A DNA stretch of 64,000 bases from Papiliotrema nemorosa (GCA_032158125.1 JASKOT010000026.1:124001-188000), one strand, 5' to 3'. Shown: positions 12,701-22,933, counted from the stretch's first letter. Numbers and translations: made by a program. The notes: generated from the letters alone by a model not told the origin.

Positions 12701-14231
12701 GCGGACGACGATTCGTCCTCGCCGGAAGGACTGTCGGCCCGCGCTGCGTTTGTCTTTTTCTGATGATCAGCCTCACATTGTGCTAGGTCAATGAGCGTAC
12801 CTTTTGGCCTCCCCTGCCATCCGCAGCCGCTCCACCACGTCTCTTCTTCGCTGGTGCGGCCTCCTTTGCGTCTTTTGTCCTCTTTGCTCCTGGCTTGTCT
12901 ACCGGAGGTGCTCCACCTGAAGCGGCCTGCACGAAATGCCCAAAAGGCATTCCACTCAATCCGCCATGGCCAATCTCGGGCAAAAATTGTTTGAACTCGT
13001 CCACCAGGTCTGGTGAACCGCCAAAAAGCTTTGATACCTGCTCGTACACCTGCCACGTCAATTTATGATATAGCAAAATCCGTTCTACTTACGTCGCTAA
13101 TATCCCGAGTATCACGCTGATACGTCTGCAGAATTTCCAGGAATTGCTTGTACGTCTCGGGTTCAGAGTTGAAGCGATTCTTGATCTTGTTGACAAAAGA
13201 TATGGCATGGTTGAACTCGAGACCTTGCGGAAGCGTTCCTGCCTTTGCTTGGGCAGCGCCTCCCAGACCCCCAGAAGCAAGGAATTGAGCAGCGGAAGGA
13301 GTAGATGGACCAGAAGGAGCGGTGGGCTGACTTTGGGGAGGGATGGTGACATTGGGTGGCCTGACTTCGGCCGCACCTGCACGCGGACGAGGCGCCGCAC
13401 GGTTCGCTGCAGCTGTAGCGGGGGCGGGTTGAGCGGCAGCGGGTTTTGCTCCTTGTCGAAGAGGATCGGGCTGGAAATGAGTTCCTATCTAGAATCAGAG
13501 TACGACAGATACTTACCTTTGCTTCCTGTTCTGCTGCTTTCCTAGCTTTCTCCTTGTTCTCCTTGTCCTGCCGATCCAGAGTCACAGCAAGCTGACCAGC
13601 TACTTGACTGACAGTCCCACTTGGTGTCGTCACCGTGATCAATTGATCGCCTCCTTCTCCCTTTGTGCAATCGATATGATAGCCCGGCGGAAGAAAGGTA
13701 TTGAATCCTTGTATGAGAACTGGGTGACCTCGGAAGAGGGTGGAGACCCGATCAATGACTCCTGGTGTGTCGATACTTTAGTGGTCAGCTGAGAGTTTGA
13801 GGCCGCAAAGGAAGAATAAACCCACATTTGACCCTTGAACTCTTTCATCACGTCCAAGAAGCGATTGTACACCTCGGGTTCGCCAATAAATTGGATCTGA
13901 GTATCAGCGAGTCTATCTCAGGCACAGTTTCAATAGAGCGAGGGATGCTAGACATGTGCTAGCCGTCCAGGGACAACAACAGTATATCGACCGATCACAG
14001 AGCTGGCAGACCTGGGCTATCCATCCAGCTTCGTCCTCCTCGAGGAGGTGCTACTGCAATCTCCGTACCTCCTTTCCATGCCTCACAAATACAGACAGGC
14101 ACAGGAGGAGGTGACAAGCTAAGCGGAAGACTTTCACTCACCTTGACCTGATCCAGGTAACTGAGAGCATCCCGGACGTTTAGTGGCCGGTACGCACTGT
14201 ATCCGGCCGAATCTGATTTGCGTGAAGCCAT
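9713..14231 (-). CDS. SIN3: SIN3 transcriptional corepressor
   Basis: Twelve exons (14231-14142, 13896-13826, 13775-13517, 13470-13093, 13049-12801, 12759-12292, 12251-10917, 10875-10570, 10519-10361, 10315-10202, 10157-10105, 10058-9713) encode about 1275 residues. PAH1 starts at [14 protein letters not shown] (residue 17) and continues to [20 protein letters not shown]2 lies around residues 205-280 and PAH3 around 375-440. The HDAC-interaction domain opens with [11 protein letters not shown] and includes [16 protein letters not shown] and [20 protein letters not shown]. An acidic linker precedes a C-terminal domain ending in KPFLNR. SIN3 scaffolds class I histone deacetylase complexes and binds repressors through its PAH domains. 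The first intron (245 nt) is the only long one. Splice frame agrees throughout with the family. Confidence 0.95.
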
Positions 14232-14762
14232 GGCTGTACAGTGTAGCCTGATATGTAGCTATTAAGACTCGATGTGGGAAGCGGGGGAGGCGAAGAGGGA
14301 TAGATGGTGGTGTGAAGGGAGTGAGAGCCTTAGGCTACCTCGGTGGAGGTGAGTGTGATTGGTTTGCTTCTCCAGCTGACGCAGTCTACAGCTCTTGCCG
14401 AGCTGCGGGAACTCGCGAGCACCGATAGCGAGTACTATTGGACAGTAAGGCGGGGGATCGAGCTGTTGCTCGAGGATGGGAGAAGGCGCAATGGAGGGGT
14501 GGGTTATGGTGTCAACAGACGGAAGGAGAGGGGGGCACTTAGGGGGGGGGGGGGAAAGAGAAGGGCCGCCATCACCGTGGGAAAGTTGAAACAGCAGGGG
14601 TGACGAGGGAAAGGCGGACATTCCCGAGTATCGGTGGACGGAGATTTGACTCATCTCCGCGCCGGTTACTGCTATTCTGTCTGACCCGGGGCAACGATGC
14701 CCAAGCAATACAACCACGAACGTCCTCTAGACAGCAGACAACAACCTGATCGTGTCGATAAG
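14232..14762. other. Divergent promoter region SIN3 / enoyl-CoA isomerase
   Basis: This segment separates two divergently transcribed starts and must hold both promoters. It contains a run of 13 G at 14542-14554 and is purine-rich on the plus strand around it. An in-frame upstream ATG at 14697 could extend the downstream protein by 22 residues. Confidence 0.5.
14542..14554. repeat. Poly-G tract (13 G)
   Basis: Thirteen consecutive guanines lie on the plus strand in the SIN3/isomerase divergent promoter. Such tracts are length-variable and hard to sequence, so the exact number may be uncertain. Confidence 0.9.
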
Positions 14763-15754
14763 ATGACAGCCAGCAGCGCCACAACTCTCAGTCGACCCCA
14801 TCCGGCAGTATGGCAGATATCTCTCACCTCTCCACCCGACCATCGACTCACACCCGAGCTATTCGCCTCCCTCTCTGAAAACCTGGACATTGTCGAAGCG
14901 GAATGGCGAAAGTCTAGTGGGAAGAGGGACAAACAAGGTCCAATGTCTGATCCAAAGACTTTCGGTGAACATAGAGGAGCCGGAGCATTGATACTCACTG
15001 GGAGCGAACGTTTCTTCTCCAATGGATTGGATTATCAGAAATCGATGGAGAACCGGTTCTTCTTCGAGGGTGAGTCGTCTGATTCCCCCAGATTCTCAGC
15101 TTATCAGGCAGAGGTTTATGACCCTGTCTTGTATAGGCTGTTGACTTTTCCCCTGGTGACTATAGCAGCGATCAACGGACACGGTAAGGACACCCGGCTA
15201 TTTCGAGGCGAGACACTGATCAATAGCGTTCGCGGGCGGTTTTGTGCTCGCCATGGGGTGTGATTTCCGGCTGATCACCTCTGGCAAAGGCTTGATGTGC
15301 ATGAACGAGGCAAGTATCTCAACTCCTATTACTGCCTAAAGCACTAACGGCCGCAGCTCGTCTTCGGTTCTCCCATCCCAAACTCTTTCTCGTCCATACT
15401 TCGTGCCAAGATCACGAACCCGGCTGATCTGCGCGACACAATGCTCGCAAAGCGGTGGACTCAAGACGAGCTACTGAAAGCCGGTCTAGTGGACGGAGTG
15501 GTTAGTCCCGACAAATTGCTAGAAGTGGCCACGGAGACAGGGGTCAAGGAAGGAGCCAAAGTCGGCGCAGGAGCTTGGGGTGCCATCAAGGTGCGCAACT
15601 CAAACAGACGGATCCGTGCTCGTTTGCTGACGTCTAGGACGGCTTGTATCACGATATCATTGACGCCTCGAGGTCTTTTAGGCCAATCTATTTCCCCAAG
15701 CACGAGGCGGAAGCCTTCTGGAAACGAGTCGGAAAGGAAAGGGCAAAGTTGTAG
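14763..15754 (+). CDS. Peroxisomal enoyl-CoA isomerase/hydratase family protein
   Basis: Five exons (14763-15069, 15112-15183, 15227-15309, 15357-15590, 15638-15754) encode 270 residues. The crotonase-fold signature is visible as AAINGHAFAGGFVLAMGCDFRL, the region that forms the oxyanion hole, preceded by ALILTGSERFFSNGLDY. The protein ends in Ala-Lys-Leu, which fits the C-terminal peroxisomal targeting signal 1, so it probably isomerises or hydrates enoyl-CoAs in peroxisomal beta-oxidation. The sequence alone does not decide isomerase versus hydratase. The intron at 15310-15356 has a GC donor (GCAAGT). I chose the ATG at 14763 because family similarity begins shortly after it; an in-frame ATG at 14697 is the alternative. 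Confidence 0.85.
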
Positions 15755-15981
15755 ATCAATCGTGATGCAGCTGTATAAGCGTATCGATTTTGCTCATTCC
15801 AAGACATGATTTCTCCCCGTAAGCGCTGGTCGCCCGTTCGCGGCACAGAGCAGAATCACTGATCCGGAGATGATCATCGAGACGTCACAGATCCATCGCT
15901 GTTGGTATGAACCCATATACAGTATCCCAAATATCTCTCCTCACACGACCGACCGAGAATGATTCGCATCGACGAGTAGGT

Positions 15982-16774
15982 TTAAGCAGACTCAGACTTG
16001 GTCTTCTTGGCAGCCGAAGATCCCTCTCGGAAGCCGTTCTTGAATCGTCGATTGACGTCCTTGAGGTGGGACATTCGACCGGTACCGCTGTTGTGTTGAA
16101 GTGGTGTTGGTGATGGAGGAGGAAGATATGTAGCGTGTGGAGATTAAAAGGGAAAAGCATGATCAGCTATGATTTCTGCAAAATGCCCACACAACGTACG
16201 TGGTCTTTCTTCGCTTGGCCTTGGCTCCCCAGTTGTAGCTTCTCAGCTTGGCGGCAGGGTAACCACATTGAGCACATTCTGATCTAGTCAGCGGTCGCCC
16301 AATCGACATGTCAACAGTTCCGATAAATTCTGCCATCCCTCTCGCCCTAGCTCTATCGCTCCGACACACCCCTCTTGAATGCACAGATGCCTGCTTCATC
16401 TCCAACTAAGTGTATCGTGGGCAGGGATGTGCGAGATGAGTCAGGGCGAGAGAGTCGACATTCTAGTTGATCCATGAAAGAAACACTAACGGTGCTTTTG
16501 CTTGTGGAAAGATCGGTCACCACATCGTCGGCACAGAGTGTGCGACTTGGAGTGTCGTTTACCACTAAACATCCATCAGCCTCTATCCTCCTCACGCAGA
16601 CAAAGATCAACTCACAAAGATGGAGTACCCTGTAATGTGTAAAAAAACGAGCGACCAGGTCAAAAGGACCTTCCGTCAGCTCTTACTGCCATAGGCAATA
16701 AAATAGATTCAAACAGACCTTGGACTGGACACATCAGCATCATCAACAAGACAGAGTGACAGGGTGCGTACCAT
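15982..16774 (-). CDS. RPL37: 60S ribosomal protein eL37
   Basis: Six exons (16774-16772, 16724-16719, 16629-16616, 16564-16491, 16278-16200, 16087-15982) give 93 residues, the normal eL37 size. The zinc-finger cysteines are present (CRRCG and CAQCGYPA), followed by [24 protein letters not shown]. The start codon is alone in exon 1. Without the 6-nt exon 2 (encoding Ser-Lys) the protein would begin MGTPSFGKRH and lack the conserved Lys-Gly step of (G/T/S)KGTPSFGKRH. With it the N-terminus reads MSKGTPSFGKRH. Introns of 112 and 212 nt in the gene are longer than the local norm, as is common in ribosomal protein genes. Confidence 0.93.
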
Positions 16775-17106
16775 TGCAAACGACTTTTCTTGAAGGTTGA
16801 AGGGAGAGAGGTGCTAGGAAAGCCTCGAATGATGGCGAGCAGCAGCTCCGCCCACTACAGAAAGCGGAATCAAATTTGGTAGGGGAAGCCATCCACCCTC
16901 TCAGGCGGAGGGAGAAATTTCGTCGACGGGATCAAATAGTTTGGATGGATGAGGGACAAGCGGGATTATGATGCCTTGTTTTGCCAATCACCGAATGTGG
17001 CACCCGTGTGTTTCATTGATCGACTGCAAGAGCTAACAGTACATCTCTGATATGGTGTGGGTATCTAATGCTGGGTATGTAGAGTCCAGACGACAAGCAA
17101 TCATCT
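16775..17106. other. Intergenic, eL37 promoter side
   Basis: This holds the eL37 5' flank and the 3' end of the next minus-strand gene. I see no coding sequence; no specific promoter element is claimed. Confidence 0.4.
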
Positions 17107-19780
17107 CTACGACATACTGACGTCCTCCATCTCCGTCTTTTCTTCTGTCGTGGATTCGTCCCCGAAATCCGGCTTGCCCACCGTAATCGTCGTCCCGTCA
17201 GACCTGTCGACGTTGATCGATTCCTGAGGTGTAGCCGTATCAACTGACGGTGACTCGTCTAAATCGATGAGTGTTTCTTCCACCGGTACAGGCATGGCAG
17301 GACGAGGTCCTTCTCTTGAATACAGCCTGGACATCATCAGCATGTGTAACGCGCGGATCGACGAATACGCACAGGACATAAGGCCCGCCATCCATGAACA
17401 ATCCGGTCTTATCAGTTGCTATACTGTCGAAATCGACTTTGGTCGCTTGATGTTCCTGTATTTTCCACCAAGATCCATCATCTTGCCGTATGTACGCGTA
17501 AAGATGTTGACCCGATACGAGGGCTCCATCGTGGAACAAGACTGCGCGCAAGATATACTGATTCAATGAGCGGAATCCTGACCCTCGTGGGGACTGCCAC
17601 TCACTACGTGTTTGTTCATTTCCGGATCATCAGTGTCAAATGCGGTAGGTAGCATCGCTTCTTCCTCTTTTCGCACAATGTCATCGAGGACAGCCTTCTT
17701 CTCTTCAAGCTTGGCTAGAATGTCTCGCAGCTAGGACTCAGCCCGAATCGACAACAATCACGCCTACCTTGGCCTTGATCTCATTTCGAGATTGTGTTTT
17801 GACAGGGTCATCCGTGACCGGTGAGTTCTCGTAGAATTTGACCAATCTGGGCAATGTCAGCTGCGGCCTCACCAGCTTAAGCCAGACTTACGCCGCGATA
17901 TTTTCGAGTGTGTTTTGGCCCTATCTCTCAGCTTTCTACCCGCGTCACTTTCGGAACACTCGCCTTGTGCTGAGTGAGATCATTGATCTTGTCCTTCGTT
18001 CGTCGAGCGTTGCTAGATGCAGCATGCTGCTGTGCCCTTATCTTGATTGAGCGGTGCGCATTCTGTCTTAGGTATCGATCTACCGTCAGCGTAAAGCTGC
18101 ACGATAGACCAGTGCACCCACCGAGGACAACCCTCTCGTCGATCTTCCACAGCTCACGGGTTGCTCCATGATTCCATATCAGTCTCACGGTGAGAATATC
18201 GCTCAGATATTCAATCGAGGCATTTGGCTGTTGTTGCCATAGGATCGTAGCGAGCATGCTGTACATATTCAACTCGGATGCCGGACCTTGGCGCCAGAAA
18301 TCGACATAAGAGGAACTCTGCGTGGGGTCCATGTTGATCTCTGACACGAATAGTCTGGGGTCAACACAAATACCACCAAGGTAATGAAGGACTCACTGAG
18401 ATGGATCCTGCGAATAATCGAATGTGCCCGGTTTTTCCGTGTTGGGTCCCAAGTCTTTCACCCTGTTGAGCAGATCGCGCGTCAAGCCTTGTAGCTGGAG
18501 CGATAATTCTGACACAGAGTTAGCACGTCAATTGTAGGAAACCCGGACGTGAGGCGACTAACCTAGAGTAGGTTGAGCAGGTGGAAGTTGAGAAGGCTCG
18601 TGGCCGTTCCGAATCTCCTTGAGCGATCCATCGACTTCGACAAAGTCATTGCCAGGCGATTGATATCGCTCGATTAATTCTTGCAGATAAGTCATCTCTG
18701 TTTCCTCATCAGCACGGCTCGATCACATCAAGCAACCCATCGACCCACTCATATATTCGTGAGAAGGCAAGTCGTCCAACTTCAAGCCCGATATAGCTTC
18801 TCTGAATTGCGGTATAGCGATCAATCCTTGGAGTACAAGGGCTGCGTAGGTCGAATTGCCCGATTCCGACCAAAAGACCAGTGGGCTGTATTGTATGAGC
18901 TCAATAGTACTCGTGATTTACCACGATAACATACGTTTCGGGATCTCTCACCCTTGCCTTGGGCTTCTCTACGGCTTGAAGCGCTGAAGCAGAGTGAAAC
19001 GAGGCCGTCATGAGAGAGTCCGCTATTGCCTTTTCCATATCCTGATCTTCCGTCGACGTCTTCTATCAGCCACGAATCGACTCGTCATGCTCGACCTACT
19101 TGGTTGACTGGACCCTGAGTGGATGGTATCATGGCCAGCTTTTCCTCTTGATCATTCTTCTCACTGGGTCCAAAGGTGACCGACGTGTTGGGCACCTCCC
19201 CACCTTCAGGACTGGGCGGAGGGACCCCACTTGCCCTCACACTCCTCTCCCTTTCCGCACGTCGATCATCGACTTTGTCTTCCCCTTCCATACCTTCACG
19301 GGACATCGCCAAGGCTTTGCGGAGATCCTCATCTTCATCATCTTCCACCTGGACAGGCGGTGGTGGGTTGTTTCTGAACGGGTTGTTGGAAGCGAAAGGG
19401 GCGGAGAGATTGCTACTCCCCGGTCTGGGAGGTAAAGGTGGAGATTTTGGTGTGCGATCGGGTAGATCATCCTTCATATCGATCAAGTTGGAGGTCGATG
19501 AATTGGCGGAATCGTACACCTCATGATGGGTCACCGTTGCTCCTGATTGATCTGTAAAGTCGATCCTTGGTGGAAAACCTTTTGGCATGTCATCTTCAGG
19601 TTTCCACTAGAGGGGTCAGCTTTGTTTGTCGTGTCTGTATGGACGCACATCTGCACCGGGACCGAAACACCAATTGACGGCTGCGTCTACGCTATGATAC
19701 CGTTGAGCAGCAGCACGGGCAAGATTCCACTCGATACCCATCTCCTGGAGCTGCTTGAGTATCGCATCGTTGACCGACAT
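17107..19780 (-). CDS. USP25/28-like protein, predicted inactive deubiquitinase
   Basis: Thirteen exons (19780-19649, 19606-19100, 19062-18935, 18885-18749, 18697-18563, 18508-18397, 18354-18122, 18079-17964, 17920-17892, 17846-17768, 17730-17605, 17557-17373, 17326-17107) encode 712 residues. Order: UBA-like helix bundle (about 1-45), disordered linker, two ubiquitin-interacting-like helices (DLRKALAMS near 140; MEKAIADSLM near 222), then a USP fold interrupted by a coiled segment, as in USP25/28. The Cys box reads GNSTYAALVLQGL, with Thr268 where the family has the nucleophilic Cys (GNTCY). The His box reads SGQHLYAYI and the ND following it is replaced (KIQEHQ). It probably binds ubiquitin without cleaving it. 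The intron at 17921-17963 uses a GC donor. Confidence 0.75.
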
Positions 19781-20017
19781 GGTGGTGATCCCGCTGCTTC
19801 CCGGATGCGAGGCCAAGAGCAGCCCTCGAGAAAGCAATAACAGTCACTCGGCTGGAGTTCCATCTCAAGAGGCGATGACGAGAGAGAGAGAGAGGGGTGG
19901 GAAAAGTCGTGACGTGGAACTTTCCAAGAAGAAGCTTTCTGCAGGTTCGCCGTCTGGACAGTCTCGACAATCATCCTATTCAACAAGATACCCCTTGACC
20001 CTGTTCACTTCCACAAC

Positions 20018-20784
20018 ATGGCATCAGCGGTAGCAGGACCATCGACCAAGCCCATCGTACCATTCTACTGTGGCGTCTGCTCGCTCCCTACCGAGTATTG
20101 CGAATTCGGACCATCTTTCTCCAAATGCAAATCATGGTTGGAAGACAAGGACGCCGATGAATATTCAAGGCTCTGGGGTGAAGGTGAGGGCGATATTCAA
20201 AATGTGTGACAGGGCTGAACGCTCAGGTACTTTGTCTGCTCGAATGGGCACCTTATCTGTGGAGAAGCAGGAAAAGCTCGAAGCGGACGCCGCCAAAGCC
20301 GAGAGAAAGGCAGACAAAAAGGCAGAAGCGGAAGCCAAGAAGAAAGAGGCTGCCAAGGTACGACCCTCCCATTATATACGCTTCTGACTGTAGATCACTA
20401 TCAAGAGAGCAGAGAGGACTAAAAGGAAACATCAGACTCATATTCTCGGTCTCGACTTATTCGGGATTGATCTGAAAAAAGCGGCCAAAATGATGGCTAG
20501 CAAGTTTGCAACGGGGGCAAGTGTTAGTAAGACTGCTGCCGGGGAGGAAGAGATTGTGATTCAAGGAGATGTGGGAGACGAGGTGGTGAGTCTGACATAT
20601 ATTCTGGTGCCATCCAGCGGGCTCATGGCAGGTGGAGATGCTGCGTGCTCAGGTCAAAGAGCTAAAGGGAGCTCCGGCAGATCAGGTCGTTAGGGTGAGC
20701 CGACTTGACATGGAGCATTTTTTCCATCCCACTGACGTCCAGGTGGATGAGAAGAAGAAGCGAGCTGCAGAGGATGCCGCTTGA
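20018..20784 (+). CDS. TMA22: Density-regulated protein homolog (DENR/Tma22)
   Basis: Five exons (20018-20183, 20227-20357, 20394-20585, 20632-20694, 20743-20784) give 197 residues, the expected size. The N-terminal zinc-binding part shows FYCGVCSLPTEYCEFGP. The C-terminal SUI1/eIF1-like domain shows ITIKRAERTKRK, DLFGIDLKKAAKMMASKFATGASVS and EEIVIQGDV. With its partner MCT1/Tma20 this factor helps recycle 40S subunits and restart translation after short reading frames. A Lys/Glu-rich helix links the domains. The splice frame is consistent throughout. Confidence 0.95.
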
Positions 20785-20933
20785 GAGGATATAGAAACCC
20801 ATGATAAGTCCAGGATGAAAACTATCCTGCTGCGTCCATAATTCACTTGCTGTCCGAAAGAGCTCTAGCGATCCTCGTTGACTGAGCCGAGCGTACTCTT
20901 TCTCTAACATGACATCCGCTAACCTATCACAAG

Positions 20934-21083
20934 ACTCATATCGCTGTTCTGAATCGAAGGTCTCCTTTCAAGGCACATGAGTGGTAGCGACGCTGAATTA
21001 AGTACTCGTACTGTATGGGATGGCTGATACGCAAGACTCATGTCGCGTGTCATGATCGAGACCATATCTCGAACGACATGAGT
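20934..21083. repeat. Tandem pair of imperfect hairpin elements
   Basis: At 21036-21045 ACTCATGTCG is matched by its exact inverse CGACATGAGT at 21074-21083, with a second nested inverted pair (TCGAGA/TCTCGA) in the loop. About 100 bp upstream a degraded copy shows ACTCAT at 20934-20939 and ATGAGT at 20977-20982, with shared flanks (AAGACTCAT.TCGC and CATGAGTGG). The unit therefore looks duplicated. It lies between the TMA22 3' end and the next plus-strand start. Confidence 0.6.
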
Positions 21084-21299
21084 GGAGCAGACACTGAAAG
21101 GTATTTCTGATTTGGTACCTTGCATATGGTTGTGCGAAGTAATTCCACTTGCACCGAGGGCGCGTCGTCCACCTACAAAAGCCAGCCTCCCTCTCTTTCC
21201 CTCAAGGTTCCTAACCTGAACCTTACGAACTGCAATACTGAGTAACACCCTCACTTTTCCCATTAGATAGCCTATTTCTGTAACTTACTTGTTCCAACA

Positions 21300-21836
21300 A
21301 TGCCTGAATCCTCCAACGCCTCGGGCACGACAACGATGGCGGAGGAATACTACAGCGCGATACTTCAATCCGCTCATCGAGGCGGTAAGCTCGACAGGCA
21401 GGTGGCAAGACTCCAAGGGAGTCAAGCACCTTCCACTCGAGCCAAGAGGTTGCTCGTCACTTCAGTGATCGAAAGCTATCCTCTCATGCTGAGGACCGCA
21501 GGTGCTGCTGCACGTATAAAGGGCAGCAAACTCGAATTGACCACGCATGTGCACTCTTTCAGTCCCAAAGACTTGAGCGTATACTTTGTGACCGAGTATG
21601 AGAATGCTGACTTCGCCTCGGCGTCTTTCAACCATGTGCTGGCAAACTACAAGTTGGGCTCAGACGACCAGCTCGAATCGGTCTTTATTCAGACTGTATC
21701 GGATGACGAGGTGGATGAGGGACCCAAAGAGCCCGAGAGAGTAGAGGACGATGACCTAGAGTTTGATCTCGTCGACAAAGATGAGATCGAGGACCTCATG
21801 GCGGGCATGGAGGGACTCTCGACTGAGTTCAAGTAA
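21300..21836 (+). CDS. Hypothetical acidic protein
   Basis: A single uninterrupted exon encodes 178 residues. The first half is mixed alpha/beta in appearance (SPKDLSVYFVTEYENADFA), and the last 50 residues are strongly acidic (..VSDDEVDEGPKEPERVEDDDLEFDLVDKDEIEDLM..). There is no signal peptide or membrane segment. I do not recognise the family. Lack of introns is unusual among its neighbours. The ATG at 21300 is preceded by a C/T-rich leader; a second ATG 12 codons later is possible. Confidence 0.6.
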   Translation: MPESSNASGTTTMAEEYYSAILQSAHRGGKLDRQVARLQGSQAPSTRAKRLLVTSVIESYPLMLRTAGAAARIKGSKLELTTHVHSFSPKDLSVYFVTEYENADFASASFNHVLANYKLGSDDQLESVFIQTVSDDEVDEGPKEPERVEDDDLEFDLVDKDEIEDLMAGMEGLSTEFK

Positions 21837-22493
21837 ATACTCTGGGCTCGGCTTGACATCCATGTTCGGTCTGACGATGTTGGGCGGTGTGTAAAGGAAA
21901 GCATGACTCTGATTTAGCGAGATGTCAGGCCTTCTGAGTGGCGAGATACATGATACGGGCCGGGAGGATAGACAGAGATGAACTACAGTGTGCACCTCTT
22001 AAAAGGTCGCTCCTCCCGACTCATACCTATGGCAATAAGTACCCTCTGCAACGTTACCCCCCTCGATGGCTTGAATGACCTCAGCCGTTCAACGGCAAGA
22101 GTTCGCACCTGATCATCCTTAGCACAATATCGTGCAATTCGCGAGATATTGTGAGCTCATTAGTGCGAAAGTCTATTGTCTGGCCGGTATCGACTCTTTT
22201 CTCGCAGCTGCTTAAAGCGTCTGAGTGCGCAGTGTTCCCCGTTCAGCTTCGACATGCGAGGCGTTGCAATCCTCAATGTCATGAGAGCTGGACGTGGTGT
22301 TCTTGCATGCAGGGGTATCAAAAGTCATCGGCGAGCTACAGTATTATAAGTGATCTATGAACAAGGTATCCCATTCTTCTATGCTGCTTCACCATCGTCC
22401 CGCACCTTGCGGGACACCTCTCCGTTGCCTCCCTCAGCGATGTGCCGCCGAACCGAATGACCCAGGGTGGTCCGCCTTAATCACGGACGCAGC
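21837..22493. other. Intergenic region with a perfect inverted repeat
   Basis: The hypothetical acidic gene and the minus-strand peptide precursor converge here. A 9-bp perfect inverted repeat, CACAATATC (22123-22131) and GATATTGTG (22145-22153), is separated by 13 nt. No coding sequence is supported. Confidence 0.5.
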
Positions 22494-22851
22494 TCAATCA
22501 TCCCTCTTCCAAGGATGACCGCCACCTATCAGCATCAGCCATGAAGTTCAAAGCGAGATGAATGTAACCTACAAATCGAAAGCCAGCATTGTGCTGATGG
22601 ACCAGAAGGTGTAGGCGAAGGTGGAGGGGTTTCAATCGATGTCTCTCGGTCTTCCCGCTTCCATGGGTATCCTCCACCTGGATCATTCAGTCTCAACTAT
22701 TGATGCCGGATTTGGACGCACATCGTGATCCCCAACATTGGGCTTCTGGACCGGACGGCTCAGCAGCGGGCGCTAGTATATCGTCTGGGATAGGTGCAGC
22801 AATGCCCAAAGCGGCTCCGAATATGAGAGAGATGGCAGCGAAGAATCTCAT
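22494..22851 (-). CDS. Secreted two-repeat peptide precursor with Kex2-type sites
   Basis: Three exons (22851-22722, 22677-22573, 22525-22494; introns of 44 and 47 nt, both phase 1) encode 88 residues. Residues 1-19 form a signal peptide (MRFFAAISLIFGAALGIAA). Two repeats follow: PSGPEAQCWGSRCGGYPWKRED and, to the stop, PSGPSAQCWLSICGGHPWKRDD, joined by a Thr/Pro-rich spacer. Each repeat ends in Lys-Arg, the Kex2 cleavage site, and each core begins after an X-Ala/X-Pro stretch suited to dipeptidyl aminopeptidase trimming. The predicted cores are 12-residue peptides with two cysteines four residues apart and a C-terminal Pro-Trp. Both introns split the second Cys codon (T|GT) of their repeat. 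Without splicing the frame stops after 52 residues. I infer a secreted signalling peptide; a ribosomally made natural product is an alternative. Confidence 0.78.
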
Positions 22852-22933
22852 GGTGGTTCTGAATTCCGGATAAGCGAACGTGATGAATGGTGTTTTTCGT
22901 GGTGAGGCCCGATGTCAAGGCGATGTATATGGC

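Noticed and set aside
16279..16490. snoRNA within the long eL37 intron
   Set aside because: I looked for C/D-box motifs in the right order and spacing and found none convincing.
22498..22686. 62-residue open frame on the minus strand over the peptide gene
   Set aside because: It is another frame of the peptide gene; the repeat structure lies in the spliced frame.
22693..22851. Unspliced 52-residue secreted peptide ending SRCASKSGINS as the gene product
   Set aside because: A good donor and acceptor remove the stop, and the spliced frame reveals a second copy of the same motif with a matching intron, which chance would not give.
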